Assembly: GCA_037953625.1 (NCBI GenBank)
Contig: CM075649.1
Span: 63,410,660-63,474,659 of the forward strand
DNA: 64,000 nt
Reading direction: 5' to 3'
Source: Crotalaria pallida
Lineage: Eukaryota > Streptophyta > Magnoliopsida > Fabales > Fabaceae
Positions 1 to 11,618 of this stretch are shown in pieces (positions within the stretch are counted from its first letter, which is position 1; each line of letters begins with the position of its first letter). Position numbers and translations under genes: made by a program. Below the pieces are notes generated by a model, which was not told the origin of the DNA, made no database searches, and was given only the letters and a program-made list of their open reading frames with translations.

Positions 1-551
1 TAAGCATATAGCATGGAATCATGGAATAATGCACATACATATTTAATCATGCATACCACTCCTTAAGACATTGTATTTCACACTCAAAACACACGGCACA
101 CACATACATCATACATACATCCACATTCACACAAATCATGCATTCATTCATTTAGATTCACTAATTAAATTTCATGCATAATTCATTACACAAAAACACA
201 CATTCATCACTCAAAATTTCAAAGATACAATCCTTAAGGAAAATCAATAAACCGAACCAATTCAACTACAAATATAAACTTTACTTTATTTTATAAAGTC
301 ATCTTTTCACATACATCAAAAATCTTCAAAAAGAATAATTCGTTTAAAACCTCAAATCATTTTGATCAAAAGCAATTTCGTTTCATTAAGAAATAACAAA
401 ATCATAGTTTAGCTTTCATGAAATTAAACCTCATAAAAAAAATCATTTGCTAAAACACTTTAACTGAAAAAATCTTTATTAAATTCTGAAAATTTCCCTT
501 CAAATAAAATCTCCTTGAATTATTTGAGTCCAGAAAATGCGGGATGTTACA
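1..551 (-). mobile_element. Element A, 3' LTR (5'-most part of the LTR only)
   Basis: On the minus strand this starts TGTAACATCCCGC at 551 and runs off the window at base 1. It is about 98% identical by eye to 7340-7885, the start of the full LTR of the same family. The few differences include an 8-base indel near 232 and scattered substitutions. A polypurine tract directly follows on the interior side (552-565), so this is the 3' LTR of a minus-strand element whose interior lies at 552-2191. Confidence 0.85.
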
Positions 552-588
552 TTCTCCCCAACTTGAAGATTTCTCGTCCTCGAGAAAT
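552..588 (-). promoter_or_regulatory. Element A polypurine tract and upstream hairpin
   Basis: On the minus strand CAAGTTGGGGAGAA (565-552) abuts the LTR start TGTAACA and is the expected plus-strand primer. Just upstream, 588-569 is a perfect hairpin with 8-bp arms ATTTCTCG/CGAGAAAT and an AGGA loop. The same hairpin recurs at 7903-7922 and 26546-26565, with altered arms at 57106-57123. Confidence 0.75.
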
Positions 589-2170
589 GGTGCATAGAAC
601 TGTCTCATTCAAGAGTGCATAGCTCCTCGTAGCAATCTTCTTCTTCATTCGCAGATGAACTGACTGTCGCGACAAAACGCTTATTTGCTATTCTCAAGAA
701 GAATTCTAGATCAGGCTTATCAAACAATCTCTGGGATCATCCCATTGTCAAATACAATGGTGTATAACAACGAGGTTTTTTCTAAGCGAATTAAATTCTC
801 AAGGTCGTTCAATGTTGCTGAAACAAATAGCAACTCGAAAGGGAAAGAATGTAATGCTTATGCCAATCCGGACAAAACACTATCATCACTATTACGTTCT
901 CAGCTTACCCTTTTCTAGCAATTTCCAGTCTAAACAGGTCACCTTAAAATCTCAAATCATTATCTACTCCCCAACTTTAATGACCCTTACCACTGTACAC
1001 CTCAACTACAGACATAACTCAACCCCAATAACTCTCAATCCTTACCTCAGATTCCACTGAACATTCACCCTTATAACTTCATCTTATTCATAACTAGTCC
1101 TTTCTTTCTTCAAACGACTGCTAATCCTCAAGAAACATATGCTTCACTTCACACCTCCTATGACCTACTGATCATAATAACTTAAGCATCCTAACTCCTT
1201 TTTCCATCCTTCATGTTTCATCTTAAGGTCTAAATCCATTGAATCTCCTTCAATTCCTAGAATTATCTGGCTACTGAAGGATCTTTACTCCTAATAGGAC
1301 TCCTCTAATCCATAATTTACCATCACCTTGATTGACCACAACAATACGTTTTCCTTATTCATCCTAACTTGATCAACTCTTAAGGGTTCTAATTGTAAAA
1401 TCCTTCGCTTCATCTACCCAAATTCCCACTATTAACCGCCATTCGAACTCAATCATAGCATTCACCCTTCTTCCAATTCTAACTCTATGACTACCAACTC
1501 TTCCTACTCCCTCTGACTTCCTACTGCCTCGATACTACCTAGACCAAAATCCGGATAAATTCATACTTAATTCTAACCGACTCATACAATTCTTCATCTT
1601 ATCTAAGACTCAAAGACACCCTCACTCTACACCATAGCCAATACACCTCCCTTTCCATGCATCTTAGTCTTTACCTTCCTTAAATACTGCTAATTTTCCT
1701 TAACAACTCCTCACAATTCCACTCCTAGTTCAGGGCAAACTACCTGACTGGCATAAGTCATCACCAAAGTTTTGGGAATCAAACGGCTTGATGACAGGGA
1801 AAGTTCTCAAAGGGAATTTCATAAATTTGGATTTTAATCAAGTCAAAAGGACATAAGGTCACTTTTAGAAATGAATCTGGGTAACAAACAATCATGATGT
1901 AGGTTCAAGGTTCAAATCAAATCAAAAGTTCAAAGGTTATTCTGAACAAAAAGGGCTCACAACAAGCGAAGGTTTCAATCAAAGAATGGTAAATTCAAAT
2001 AAGAAGAATAAGCTCCACTACGGTTCTGGGTCACGGGTTCCACGGTAAAGCTCGGCGCATCCAAACGATCATTCGCACACTCTCGATGCCTCTATCCCTA
2101 ATCGTTCTAGACTAACGCACAAGACATACTATGAAGTATACATCCAATGTATTCACCACTTAAAGCTAAA
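566..2170 (-). mobile_element. Element A interior, non-coding (LARD-like)
   Basis: This 1.6-kb stretch lies between the polypurine tract and the primer-binding site. No open frame in it resembles Gag, protease, RT, RNase H or integrase; the longest frames are under 90 codons. The size and absence of protein match the interior of element F (24901-26582). A large derivative with long LTRs and a short non-coding interior fits the LARD class, mobilised in trans. Inference: the Tekay-type gag-pol elements in this window are candidate helpers. Confidence 0.7.
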
Positions 2171-2187
2171 CCATTGCTCTGATACCA
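2171..2187 (-). promoter_or_regulatory. Element A primer-binding site (initiator tRNA-Met)
   Basis: On the minus strand TGGTATCAGAGCAATGG lies four bases after the LTR end. TGGTATCAGAGC matches the 3' end of plant initiator tRNA-Met, the usual primer for Tekay/Del elements. The position fixes the element's orientation and its 5' LTR boundary at 2192. Confidence 0.85.
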
Positions 2188-2595
2188 CAACTATAACACC
2201 CCGATTTGGCAACTTGAAAAATATACTTCTTTAATCACAAAATGTAGTGAAAATATGGGCCAATTTTTTTTTTAAAACAAGTAGCATGGTTGAGTAGCAT
2301 GAGTATGAGAACCAATAAGTTTTCAAAAGCTCTTCGTATTTAAAAGTAATGTTCTCATATATCATGCTAAGCTTCAAGTTCCAAACCGAAGTGTCACAAG
2401 ACACCGCACTTTGCAACTTGATTCTTCTCAACTCAATTAGCATAGCCCAATATTTTTTCGAAATCAGAGTTAGTGGTGCCCAATTGAATATATCATAGTT
2501 TGGGGAATTACATCATGGTACTGCGGATCTAGCTTTAGGGAAATACAAGGAACATAATACTTCAACTACAGGAAAAGAAACTACCAACTGTCTCA

Positions 2596-3021
2596 CTACG
2601 CTGAAGATGATGGATCCACGGGTGGTGTCTCACTCGGGTCGATCTCGATCACATCCGCATCTGGAAAATCTTCTTCAATGTCCTCCTCTGGGTCTTCCTC
2701 GGGTTCACTCTCTTCCATAGCCTCGAATGCCTCGTCTGGTAAGTCGTTCAAAGCCTCGTTCAGTTCCTCCAGCTCCTCAGCCTCAGGGTCAATCCGTGCC
2801 GGCAAAGGCATTGGGTGACCACCATGATAGTCTGCCGGTCCACCGGTCTGTAGATCCGAAAGCACAAAGCGACATGTGCGAGTATCTGGGGCCGTTCCTC
2901 GAAGGGTATGGTTGGGATCGAAGATGTGAACCTCGGTGATTCTGCGCCATTCCCAACCTCGGTAGTTCACTTCCCATCTACCTTCGTCTCGGATATCGAA
3001 CGTAAACTTAACCGGATCCAT
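2596..3021 (-). CDS. LTR-resident ORF: small acidic protein, 141 aa, unknown function
   Basis: I do not recognise the family. The ATG lies three bases after an acceptor-like CCCTTAG, so it would be the first codon of a second exon. Residues 1-60 look like a compact beta-rich domain with a core of GWEWRRITEVHIFDPNH then TLRG. Residues 65-80 are Gly/His/Pro-rich, and residues about 83-130 are dominated by Glu and Asp. There is no signal peptide, membrane segment or cysteine motif. It is intact in this copy. A broken relative lies at 52736-52975 and a diverged one at 11619-12068, so the ORF is recurrent across LTR families and not a chance frame. It lies fully inside an LTR, so each complete element would carry two copies. 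A role as an accessory protein, for example binding RNA or chromatin, is only a guess. Confidence 0.5.
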   Translation of the reverse strand: MDPVKFTFDIRDEGRWEVNYRGWEWRRITEVHIFDPNHTLRGTAPDTRTCRFVLSDLQTGGPADYHGGHPMPLPARIDPEAEELEELNEALNDLPDEAFEAMEESEPEEDPEEDIEEDFPDADVIEIDPSETPPVDPSSSA

Positions 3022-3461
3022 GGACTAAGGGTTGACAACATAAGGACAGATACATAGACATAGACAGAAGAATTTGAGAGAATAAGTATTCCAAGACATG
3101 TTATGCCAACAGTGTGGAATTACGATAGGTAAGATATTAAGGACGCATAAAACATACAAACAAGCAACATATAAAACAATAACATTTAATTGATCATACA
3201 AACACTTACTCTATTCCATTACCACCTTTTCTTACAAGCTTATCTCATTCCATAACTTGCTTCTGCTGCGCAACTCTGATTCCATCACTACACAAGCTCG
3301 TTCTTTTTTCCATGCTTTCACCCAAGGATTATTCTCAAACACACTTATATATATATATATATATGTGTTTTCCTTTCTTTTCTTACTTAAGTTTTATGAA
3401 TTCGAGTCCATCAATGATGAGGGGGTTTTTAGATCATCATTGAGGAAAAACGCTCTCAGTT

Positions 3462-4039
3462 AGCACACACGTCTACATCTCCTCGGTCATCCACCCAACC
3501 TAGTCAGAAGCAAACAGGAGTACAAGACCTTTACCGTTTGGGCACAACATCTGTCTCACAACAAATGGTCCCAGACCAGGAGGACTACAACCTCAAATCA
3601 AATCATATCAATTCATAAATATTCATGGCACACTGTCTCGCAGTGGCAATAAAGATGCCCCACTCCAGTCCCTCTCACTGTTCTAGATTTGCAATCTAGG
3701 GGGCGACAGTACTAATTCTAGTTTGCAAAGCAGAACTCACCACGGCATTGGACCCAGTCCCTACCACGTTCGTACACCACATGTGGAATTCGTTCCGCCT
3801 AGAAAAGTACTCTAGACTTCTTGACATATCATCGTCATCGTCCTCCCGTAATGCAATCTCCACCTGAGTATCCGCAGATACCCATAGTATCTTCCTCTCC
3901 ACTACTTCGGGTTAACTCTAATCACTCACCGCGTTAATATATGTCTTTTAAAAGTCTTTTATTGATTTAATTAAAAGCTTGATCCTATTGGTCGGCTCAT
4001 CCTTAGTGCATCCCTTCAACGAGTCCCAACCACTAATCC
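3462..4039 (-). other. Conserved LTR block, copy A
   Basis: About 580 bp that stays alignable by eye in six LTR copies, while flanking LTR sequence diverges. Landmarks are GGGACTCGTTGAAGGGATGC, GTGGAGAGGAAGG, GGACTGGGTCC, CAGTGAGAGGGACTGGA, CTCCTGGTCTGGGACCA and GACCGAGGAGATGTAGACG (each with small variants per copy). There is no long conserved ORF. In this copy the minus strand has a perfect hairpin CTAGATT-TGC-type loop-AATCTAG next to CAGTGAGAGGG. Confidence 0.7.
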
Positions 4040-4149
4040 TCTCAGACATCTCTTCTCTCACATAGCTCAGAGCGGGTTTTTTCCTTGACAAGTCCACATC
4101 TCGGTTCTCCTTCCTTACAATTTCTCAAAATAGTTTTTCATTATTCCTT

Positions 4150-4560
4150 CAAAATCATGTTTCAAAAACTCTTTTCAAAATAAGATTTGACAAAGGTTTT
4201 CAAAAAATAATGTTTCACCAAAATCTTTTTCCAAAAATAATGTTTCAAAAATCCTTTTCCCAAAAATAAGGTTTCTCCAAAAATCCTTTTCAAAAATTAA
4301 AGTTTCCAAGAATAAAGTTTCTGAAAATAAAGTTTCCAAAAATAACGTTTCCAAAAATAAAGTTTCCCAAAATAAAATTCCCAAAAAAATAAAGTTTCCG
4401 AAACCCTTTTTTTTTAAAATAAGGTTTTATAACTCTTTACAATCATAACATTTCACAAAATCTTTATTCAAAAATAATGTTTCACAATCTCCCTTCAAAA
4501 ACTCCTTTCAAAAATAATGTTTCATAAACCTTTTTCAAAAATATCCTTTCATAAAACTTT
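4150..4560. repeat. Degenerate short tandem repeat, AAATAA(A/T)GTTTCC-like unit
   Basis: Roughly 15-30 bp units of the form 'caaaaataatgtttc' are repeated across this stretch. It lies directly upstream (minus-strand sense) of the conserved block. Arrays of similar sense and position occur in C (about 13113-13255), G (about 30640-30840) and L (about 51240-51690). A 69-codon open frame across it only reflects the repeat. Confidence 0.6.
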
Positions 4561-7500
4561 TTCAAAAACACTGTTTTTCCTTGCCCACTTCAACATTCTA
4601 TCCCCTCATAGCTGGACCTCAGAAAGCAATCATCTCATCATTGTTTCCCCCATGCTCTGGCTCAACTCATCGCTTTCATCACTTAGTCTTATATCTTTCT
4701 CTTACATTATCTTGCATATCTTTTATATTCTTATTATTCATTATTATTCATAGCACTATTGTAATCCACAACATATCAGATCTTATCATGCACAATCATA
4801 AATAAACAGAGAAATAACATTCTAACATTCAGACACAATCAAATAAACTCAGTATCTAACCATACCGACTCAGGACCACTAAGTTTCGACTTTTGAGATG
4901 GTCGAAACACTTAATATGTTACCTAAATACCACAGTGTTTTGGGGAAACTTCTCTCTCACCTCGACTGACGACAATACTCACGATACGCTCCTTGGTTCC
5001 CGACGGGACGCTCGTAACTGCTTCCCGATTGTGACTGGAACTCAGATAATTCTCTCTTATTAAAAATCGTTCTTATAAAAATTATTTCGAAAACAAGACA
5101 TCATTACCAAAACTCCTTATTGAAAATCACTTTGATTCTAATTCATGCTTAAGTAAAAACATTTCTTTAGCCATATACTTAAGAATTTAAAACTCATAAC
5201 ATTAATTTCAAAAACTTGCTTAACAAAACATGGATAGTTCCTTGGCTTTCAAAAAGGCCACATTTATCTTAAGGTTTTCTTATAAAAATCATTTGTTAAA
5301 TTAGAAACCATGATTTTCAGAAATGATATGAAAAATCTTTTCAAACAATACTTTTCAATTAGTCAAATCATTTGGTTCACTTTATTTTCCTTAAAACCGA
5401 ATCAAAATAATACAAGAATTAAATTATTAAACACTTAAATCATTCCAACACACACACAACAAATATAAACCATTTATCATTTCATGCACATAAATCAAAA
5501 TCACACATATGTACCTAATTTCCTTGCATGGTCGAATCCTATCCTACATGAGACAATATTTATATTCAAATTTAATGATTGCTAAGACATGCACATATGA
5601 CAAACATATCATCCTACTTCTAAACATCACAATCTAACAATGATTAAAGAACACACTAACATGGAAAAATGTTAGCATCAATCATGCAAAGGAAAAATCA
5701 ATTTATTTCTTTTATTTTCATACCAAGACCGAATGGAATATAAGGAAAACACTCAATACAAACATTTATCAAATCAACTTTCATTCATACAAGATTAATT
5801 CAAATACTAATACAAAAATAAAAATAACCTAAATAAGGTTTGTTCCTAAACCGAATGGGACAATGAAAAATTTACTTCTAAACTTGAAATCAAAAGGTTT
5901 AAGTCCCATAGGTTTAGAAATCCCCAATCCTAACAATAAAACACACATGCAAAATGAAATGACCTTTCTTAAACATTTACAAGCACAAACTGTGGGTTTC
6001 ACACAAGGAATTCAACAAGTTTTAATTAAATCACAATAACATCAAGAATCATGTCAAGATATTTAGCTTCTAAGAAAACTCATGCATGCACTTAGAATTT
6101 CTAAATGGAGCAAATTTTTACATGCATGTAGAGGAAATGATGATCTAGCATGGTTTCCTATTCTCCCTAGGTTTATCCGAATGATGACATGCATAAAGGC
6201 AAGATCTTAAAAATTTATTTTCACTTGCAAGGATCAAATTCAAGATCAAATCATGCAAAACTTTTAAAGTACCATCCGATTCATCATCATCACACACACA
6301 AAATCTTGATTCAATTCTTTTTACACAAAAAAATTATTTTTAAAGCTTGTTATGTTTATTTCCTTTTAAAAACCGTGACATGCATACAAGGAAAATCAAG
6401 ACCTTACACTCAAAACAAACACACAAAATTCAAACTTCATGTTTTCTCAAAGATCAATCATAGATCAAGACATGCAAGACAAGATCAAGGCAAAAACATA
6501 GACTTAAACACAAAACCTAAACAAAACCGTGAAGAACAAGTTAAAGATTAAAACATCCAAGTACAAATATTCAAGATCAAACCACAAAAATAACATGCAA
6601 GGCAACAAAACTTCAAGATCATAAGAAAATAAACACATGCACCACAAAAATCAAGCTTAAACAAAGTCAATAATAAAGTCCTTTACAAAACCAAAATTAT
6701 TACACTAACTCTCTTAAATAACTACCTTAAACAAAACTTCTAACTTAAATCTTCAAATCCTTCTCTTCTCCTCCTAGGGTTTGCTTCGGCCTCCTCCTTT
6801 CTAGGGTTGTTGGATGGTTTTCTTCTTAATCTTTGAAGAAGAATATGGTTGATATAGAAATTAGAGAGGTTTGGGTTAAGAGCTTTGGATTTTCACTCTC
6901 CTTTCTCTCTTCTTCCTCTTACGGCCAAGCTCTCTTTTCTCTCTAAGTCTCAAGAGTTTGATGTGCTCTTGGACTAAATGTTTGGAGTTGGTGAAGAAAT
7001 GAGAATGAACTAGCCAACACTCATTCCTTCATACGGTTTTAAGAGCAAACAAGGGTGGGTAAATTTCCTCTTCTATCCTCGGTTCAAGGGTTTGGGTCAA
7101 GGGCAATTTGGTCTACTCAAAAACTTGCATGGGAGAGGTCATGTCACAAAGGAGACAAGGTGGAAGAAAGTCTTCCTAGGCATCATGAGTCACACACCCT
7201 AGTTTTCTACTTACTTTCTATTTAAATTCTTAATTTCTTAATGCATAAGAAAATTGCATCCTACTTGGTTCCTTGGTTCTAAATGGCCGAACCACATACA
7301 TAAGCACACATACACATATAATTTCATTTCATGTTATCATGATAAGCATATAGCATGGAATCATGGAATAATGCACATACATATTTAATCATGCATACCA
7401 CTCCTTAAGACATTGTATTTCACACTCAAAACACACGGCACACACATACATCATACATACATCCACATTCACACAAATCATGCATTCATTCATTTAGATT

Positions 7501-7885
7501 CACTAATTAAATTTCATGCATAATTCATTACACAAAAACACACATTCATCACTCAAAATTTCAAAGATATAAGGAAAATCAATAAACCGAACCAATTCAA
7601 CTACAAATATAAACTTTACTTTATTTTATAAAATCATCTTTTCACATACATCAAAAATCTTCAAAAAGAATAATTCGTTTAAAACCTCAAATCATTTTGA
7701 TCAAAAGCAATTTCGTTTCATTAAGAAATAACAAAATCATAGTTTAGCTTTCATGAAATTAAACCTCATAAAAAAATCATTTTCTAAAACACTTTAACTG
7801 AAAAAATCTTTCTTAAATTCTGAAAATTTCCCTTCAAATAAAATCTCAGTGAATTATTTGAGTCCATAAAATGCGGGATGTTACA

Positions 7886-7995
7886 TTCTCCCCAACTTGA
7901 AGATTTCTCGTCCTCGAGAAATGGTGCATAGAACTGTCTCATTCAAGAGTGCGTAGCTCCTCGTAGCAATCTTCTTCTTCATTCGCAGATGAACT
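7886..7995 (-). mobile_element. Element B interior tail (polypurine tract and 110 bp)
   Basis: This repeats 552-661 almost exactly: polypurine tract 7886-7899 and the AGGA-loop hairpin 7903-7922. It then stops abruptly at 7995, where the tandem repeats of LTR M begin. It is the 3' end of a second unit's interior. Confidence 0.8.
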
Positions 7996-8212
7996 AGGCC
8001 ACAGGGTCACCACGACCAACCTGCGCCGTTTTTATTAGGCCACAGGGTCACCACGACCAACCTGTGCCATTTACCCTTTACTAGGCCACAGGGTCACCAC
8101 GACCAACCTGCACCGTTTTTATTAGGCCACAAGGTCACCACGACCAACCTGCGGCGTTTATCTCTTATTTTTATTAGGCCACAGGGTCACCACGACCAAC
8201 CTGCGCCGTTTA
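7996..8212. repeat. Tandem repeat, five copies of a 33-bp core in LTR M
   Basis: The core AGGCCACAGGGTCACCACGA plus CCAACCTGCGCCG is repeated five times with variable spacers of about 8-19 bases. The same LTR position in K, D, H and I also carries repeats, of different sequence. Confidence 0.85.
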
Positions 8213-10146
8213 TCTTTTATTTTATTTCTCATCATTAATTCGTCTTAGTCTTTTCTCTTTACTTTTAGTTCCTTAGTTCTCTTTAATTCTTTTAGTTTCT
8301 TGACCCTTCTTTATCTTCTTATATTTAAGTGTTTCTCTAATATTATTCTTACTTTTAATTAACTCTACTTAGCTTGGTCATATACTTTATATTTTAACTC
8401 TCGTTACTAGTTCTTAGTTATCTCTTGGTTTCCTCTATCTCACATTATTATTTACTTATTATTCCTATTTCATTACTCTATTTTAATTAACTACCCTTTT
8501 TAACTTAGCTTAGTTTCCATATCTTATTACAACATTTTATTTAACTTCCCTAACAACGTACTCTCTCTTTGCTTTAGTATCTTTTTACTAATTTCTTTTA
8601 CTGGTTATCTATTTTCTTTTACATCTAATTCATTATTTTGTTTCTATTCCCATATTCGACTCCGCACGTATTCATTATTCCATATTCTAATCCCTCTTTT
8701 ATCCCATTTAAATCTTCACGTACTATTTTACTTATTATCTTTTAGTTTATTAGTTCTACTCTTTTTGCCTATTACGTTTACCCTTTATTCTTTTACTCCC
8801 AAGTTTAGCTGGTTTTTCCTTGACTTTTCCCCTTGGTTTTATTCTATGTTTTTCTACGTTTTCATTCGCCATTACCCTATTTAATACCCTAAATACACTC
8901 ATTCCTTCTGGACCTTGTCCTACACGTACATATTCTATTCCCTAAGGCGTGGTTTTCATTAATAATTCTAAATACTTCATTTATGTCAGCGGGGACTACC
9001 CTAAGGTTCATTAACATATTACCCTATTCTTAGTCATCACTATAGCATCCTAGAATTTACTTCCCAAGTAGAGGTAACACAACCCTTCTTACCTCGGTTG
9101 ACGAAAGTAAAGAGATAACCTCAACTTCTGGGAGGGAGCGGCGATCGGTGAAGCTTTAGTGACCCGGGGTGATGAACGGGTCGACGGCGATCGACGTCGG
9201 TGGCGAGAACAATCACGGGCTGGACCTAGGCAAGAGCTTCAAGCTTTGGCGCACTCGACATGAGCTCAGCACGGTCACGGTGGCGGTTATGGCGCCGGTG
9301 AGTCCCGAGGAGAGAGAGATTGAGAGATGGTTCGGGAGGGAGAGAGAACACACGGTGGCGAGGCAAGGAGTGGTGGTGGGTCGCGGTGGTTGGTGGCCAC
9401 GGTGGCGACCACGGTGGTGGGAAAGGAAGAGAGAGAAAGAGAGCAAGGAGAGAGAGAGGGACCAAGAGAGAGAGAGTTCTATGGAGAGGAGGAAGGGTCA
9501 AGGAGGTGGTGGTGGTTTTGGGTGGTGGATCTTGCACTTGGAGGGCTTGGTTATGGCTATGGAAGTTGGCTTGCCATGGAGGTTTGATGTCCTAGCTTGG
9601 GGAGGGAGAATGGGGCATTTTCGTGGCCCCCTCACCTTTATTTTTTTCAGATCTGATGCATGTTTGGTTAATCGATTAACTAGTGTATTTTATTTTTTAC
9701 CAACTTTCAGGTCTTAATCAATTAACCAGTTCAGCCCACCATTTATTTGCCCACCATTTGGTTAATCGATTAAGCAGTTCAGCCCACCATTTATTTGCCC
9801 TTCAAAGAGCCATAACTTCTTCGTTACCAGTCGGATCTTGCTCAAATTTGAAAGAAAGCTTCCCTACATACTAATCTTCACATCCAATGGTGGAATTTGT
9901 GTTTAGAGTTGTAAATCTTGTATTTTGAATTTCCTAATATAGGGTGTTTATAACACCAAAAACATCGCTTCTAACGCTCTTTTGTTCATCTTTCAACCTC
10001 CTTTCCGATGCCAATGCTTCCTAACTCCTTCATGGCACTCTCCGGGATCCCAATCCATCACCTAAACTCTTCTTTAGCATGATTATCATTCTTATAACCC
10101 TATCATTATTTTAATTATTTTGGGAATTAAAATTCGGGATGTTACA
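7996..10146 (-). mobile_element. LTR M, truncated, inserted in or joined to a LARD interior
   Basis: On the minus strand it begins TGTAACATCCCGAATTTTAA at 10146, like the start of solo LTR K. The right flank has no polypurine tract, so it is a lone LTR. The LTR 3' end is missing: at 7996 it breaks off inside a tandem repeat. Going leftward it holds a GC- and GA-rich leader (about 9600-9150), a donor-like CCGAG|GTAAGA (about 9096), and an AT-rich stretch (8216-9000) in which I see no gene. Open frames at 9169-9717 (both strands) are by-products of the GA- and CpG-rich leader. Confidence 0.65.
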
Positions 10147-11230
10147 TTATTTACTTTACAATATTCCTCGTTTGTCGCTTTCGGACGAATAAGCTCCACA
10201 CGTGCAACCACTTGCGTGTCGAATCGAGTCAAGTCCAATGGACTAAACAAAGAGGACACCATCTCTTTAACTGATCATCGTTACAGAAGTCTCACCCTTA
10301 GATACAAACTTAGGAAATATCAAGCAAACATAATTTCACGCATCTCCAAGAGTACGAGGTTTTACCCAAAATCCTTAGATATTCACTACTCTTGACAACT
10401 TTGGATTCCTACTATTCCACAAGTAACTACTCTTTCCTTCCGTTCTCCTTCTAACTCTAATGCTTTCATTCATCATTTCTATGGCTTAGGGGAGATTCTA
10501 TTGCAACTTTGGTTTTACTTCCTCAAAACAATTTCACTTTTCTCATTAAGCTCATCCTAGACATCAATCATATCCATCACTTGCACCGTCTAGACATCTA
10601 CTTTTAACACAAGGCGATCCCAATCATCCAGATTTTCACCATAATCTCCTCAAATTACTGATAATATACACCTCTTTCCTTCCTTGCAACTCCCCAACTT
10701 TGATCAAACTTACTACTAGGTTTACCATTGTTCTATATTTTATTCAATTACCACCATTGATCCATCCATAATCATTCAAGCCTAAGCTATCTGGGTGACT
10801 ATGACACTTTCATTTCCACATGTCAGGCTAATGGATTTCGGAAAGAATCGATAAGGCTATGGGTTGATGGTAAGGCTCATGAAGAAAAGTTCGAATTTCA
10901 GCAACAATGACTGTTTTTGTTGACGCAATTCAACAAATAGGGGATCCAAGAATAACATCCCATTTCCTCAAAGGTAATGACTACCCTTGCACCAAAAGGT
11001 GCGCCAAGGTCAACAAACTTGAGTCTAACAAGCAATAACATCAAAGGTTATGGGGTCTCAACTTAAAATCTATTTTTTTTCTACTCGATCTACTTCCTTC
11101 GAACTATATAACCAACAGGTTCATCAGGCTAACACAGCAGACATTAGAGACACACACAAAGTCACACAAACAAAGCATGTAAGCCCATGCTTAAGGCCAC
11201 TAAGGATTACCATAAGCTCTGATACCATAA
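10147..11230 (-). mobile_element. Element C interior remnant with tRNA-Met primer site
   Basis: About 1.1 kb with no protein-coding signal. The part near 10180 (minus ATTCGTCCG context) resembles the interior of F near 26420, so this is the corresponding part of a LARD interior. The primer site TGGTATCAGAGC is at 11227-11216 on the minus strand, three bases from the LTR end at 11231. The 3' tail, polypurine tract and own 3' LTR are not adjacent; LTR M and the A-family tail stand there instead. Confidence 0.65.
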
Positions 11231-11618
11231 TGTAACAGCCCAATTTTCGTAACACAAAATAATCAACTTTTTTATTAAGTTGCAAAAATGAGGCCAAATT
11301 TTTTTTTGTAAACACCTTATCGAAATATCCTTGATGTACTTTAACATTCTTCCTTGAAAACCGAGTTGTTACTAAAACATTCTTTTACATGAAACATTCA
11401 TCTCCATAAAGTGACTTGTTTCAAAAGCATCAGGATCCATTGTATTATATCCAAAAGCATTCATGACGGTTTCCAAAATATTACATTGTTCAACCTTCCA
11501 AAGTTGAAGTACTCATCATGACAGAATTAAAAACTTAGCTTAATTACATAAATGGTTCATTGCTTGGTAATCCTTGACTCAGAGTACTAACAATAGACTT
11601 AAACTAACAACACTACCC

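Larger units (their letters stand above)
3025..6725 (-). other. Predicted intron inside the A-family LTR
   Basis: Minus-strand donor TTTAAG|GTAGTT at 6725 and acceptor CCCTTAG ending at 3025 would define a 3.7-kb intron, leaving the ORF start in exon 2. The same donor context is present in element L (48820). An AT-rich body and a CTTAC-like branch-site context upstream of the acceptor (TACTTATTCTCTC) agree with plant splicing. This is a reading of motifs only. Confidence 0.35.
2192..7885 (-). mobile_element. Full 5.7-kb LTR shared by elements A and B
   Basis: This LTR is bounded by TGTAACATCCCG at 7885 (minus) and CGGGGTGTTATA at 2192; the final TACA has mutated to TATA. It is followed by a primer site on one side (element A) and preceded by a polypurine tract and interior tail on the other (7886-7995, element B). 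One LTR therefore serves two units in an LTR-interior-LTR-interior array. In minus-strand order it holds a purine-rich leader (about 6990-6760), a donor-like AAG|GTAGTT (6725), an AT-rich region with many TGCATG motifs (about 6700-5000), a short T-rich repeat array (about 4560-4150), the conserved block (4039-3462), an acceptor-like CCCTTAG (3025) and a 141-codon ORF (3021-2596). Confidence 0.8.

Noticed and set aside
4175..4384. ETLFLE-repeat peptide (and a similar one at 51296-51520)
   Set aside because: It is the product of the short T-rich DNA repeat; units differ in length and the frame is not kept between copies.
9169..9717. 182-codon plus-strand open frame and overlapping minus-strand frames
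   Set aside because: They lie in the GA- and CpG-rich leader of LTR M, are open in several frames at once, and show only low-complexity Arg/Glu/Gly runs.
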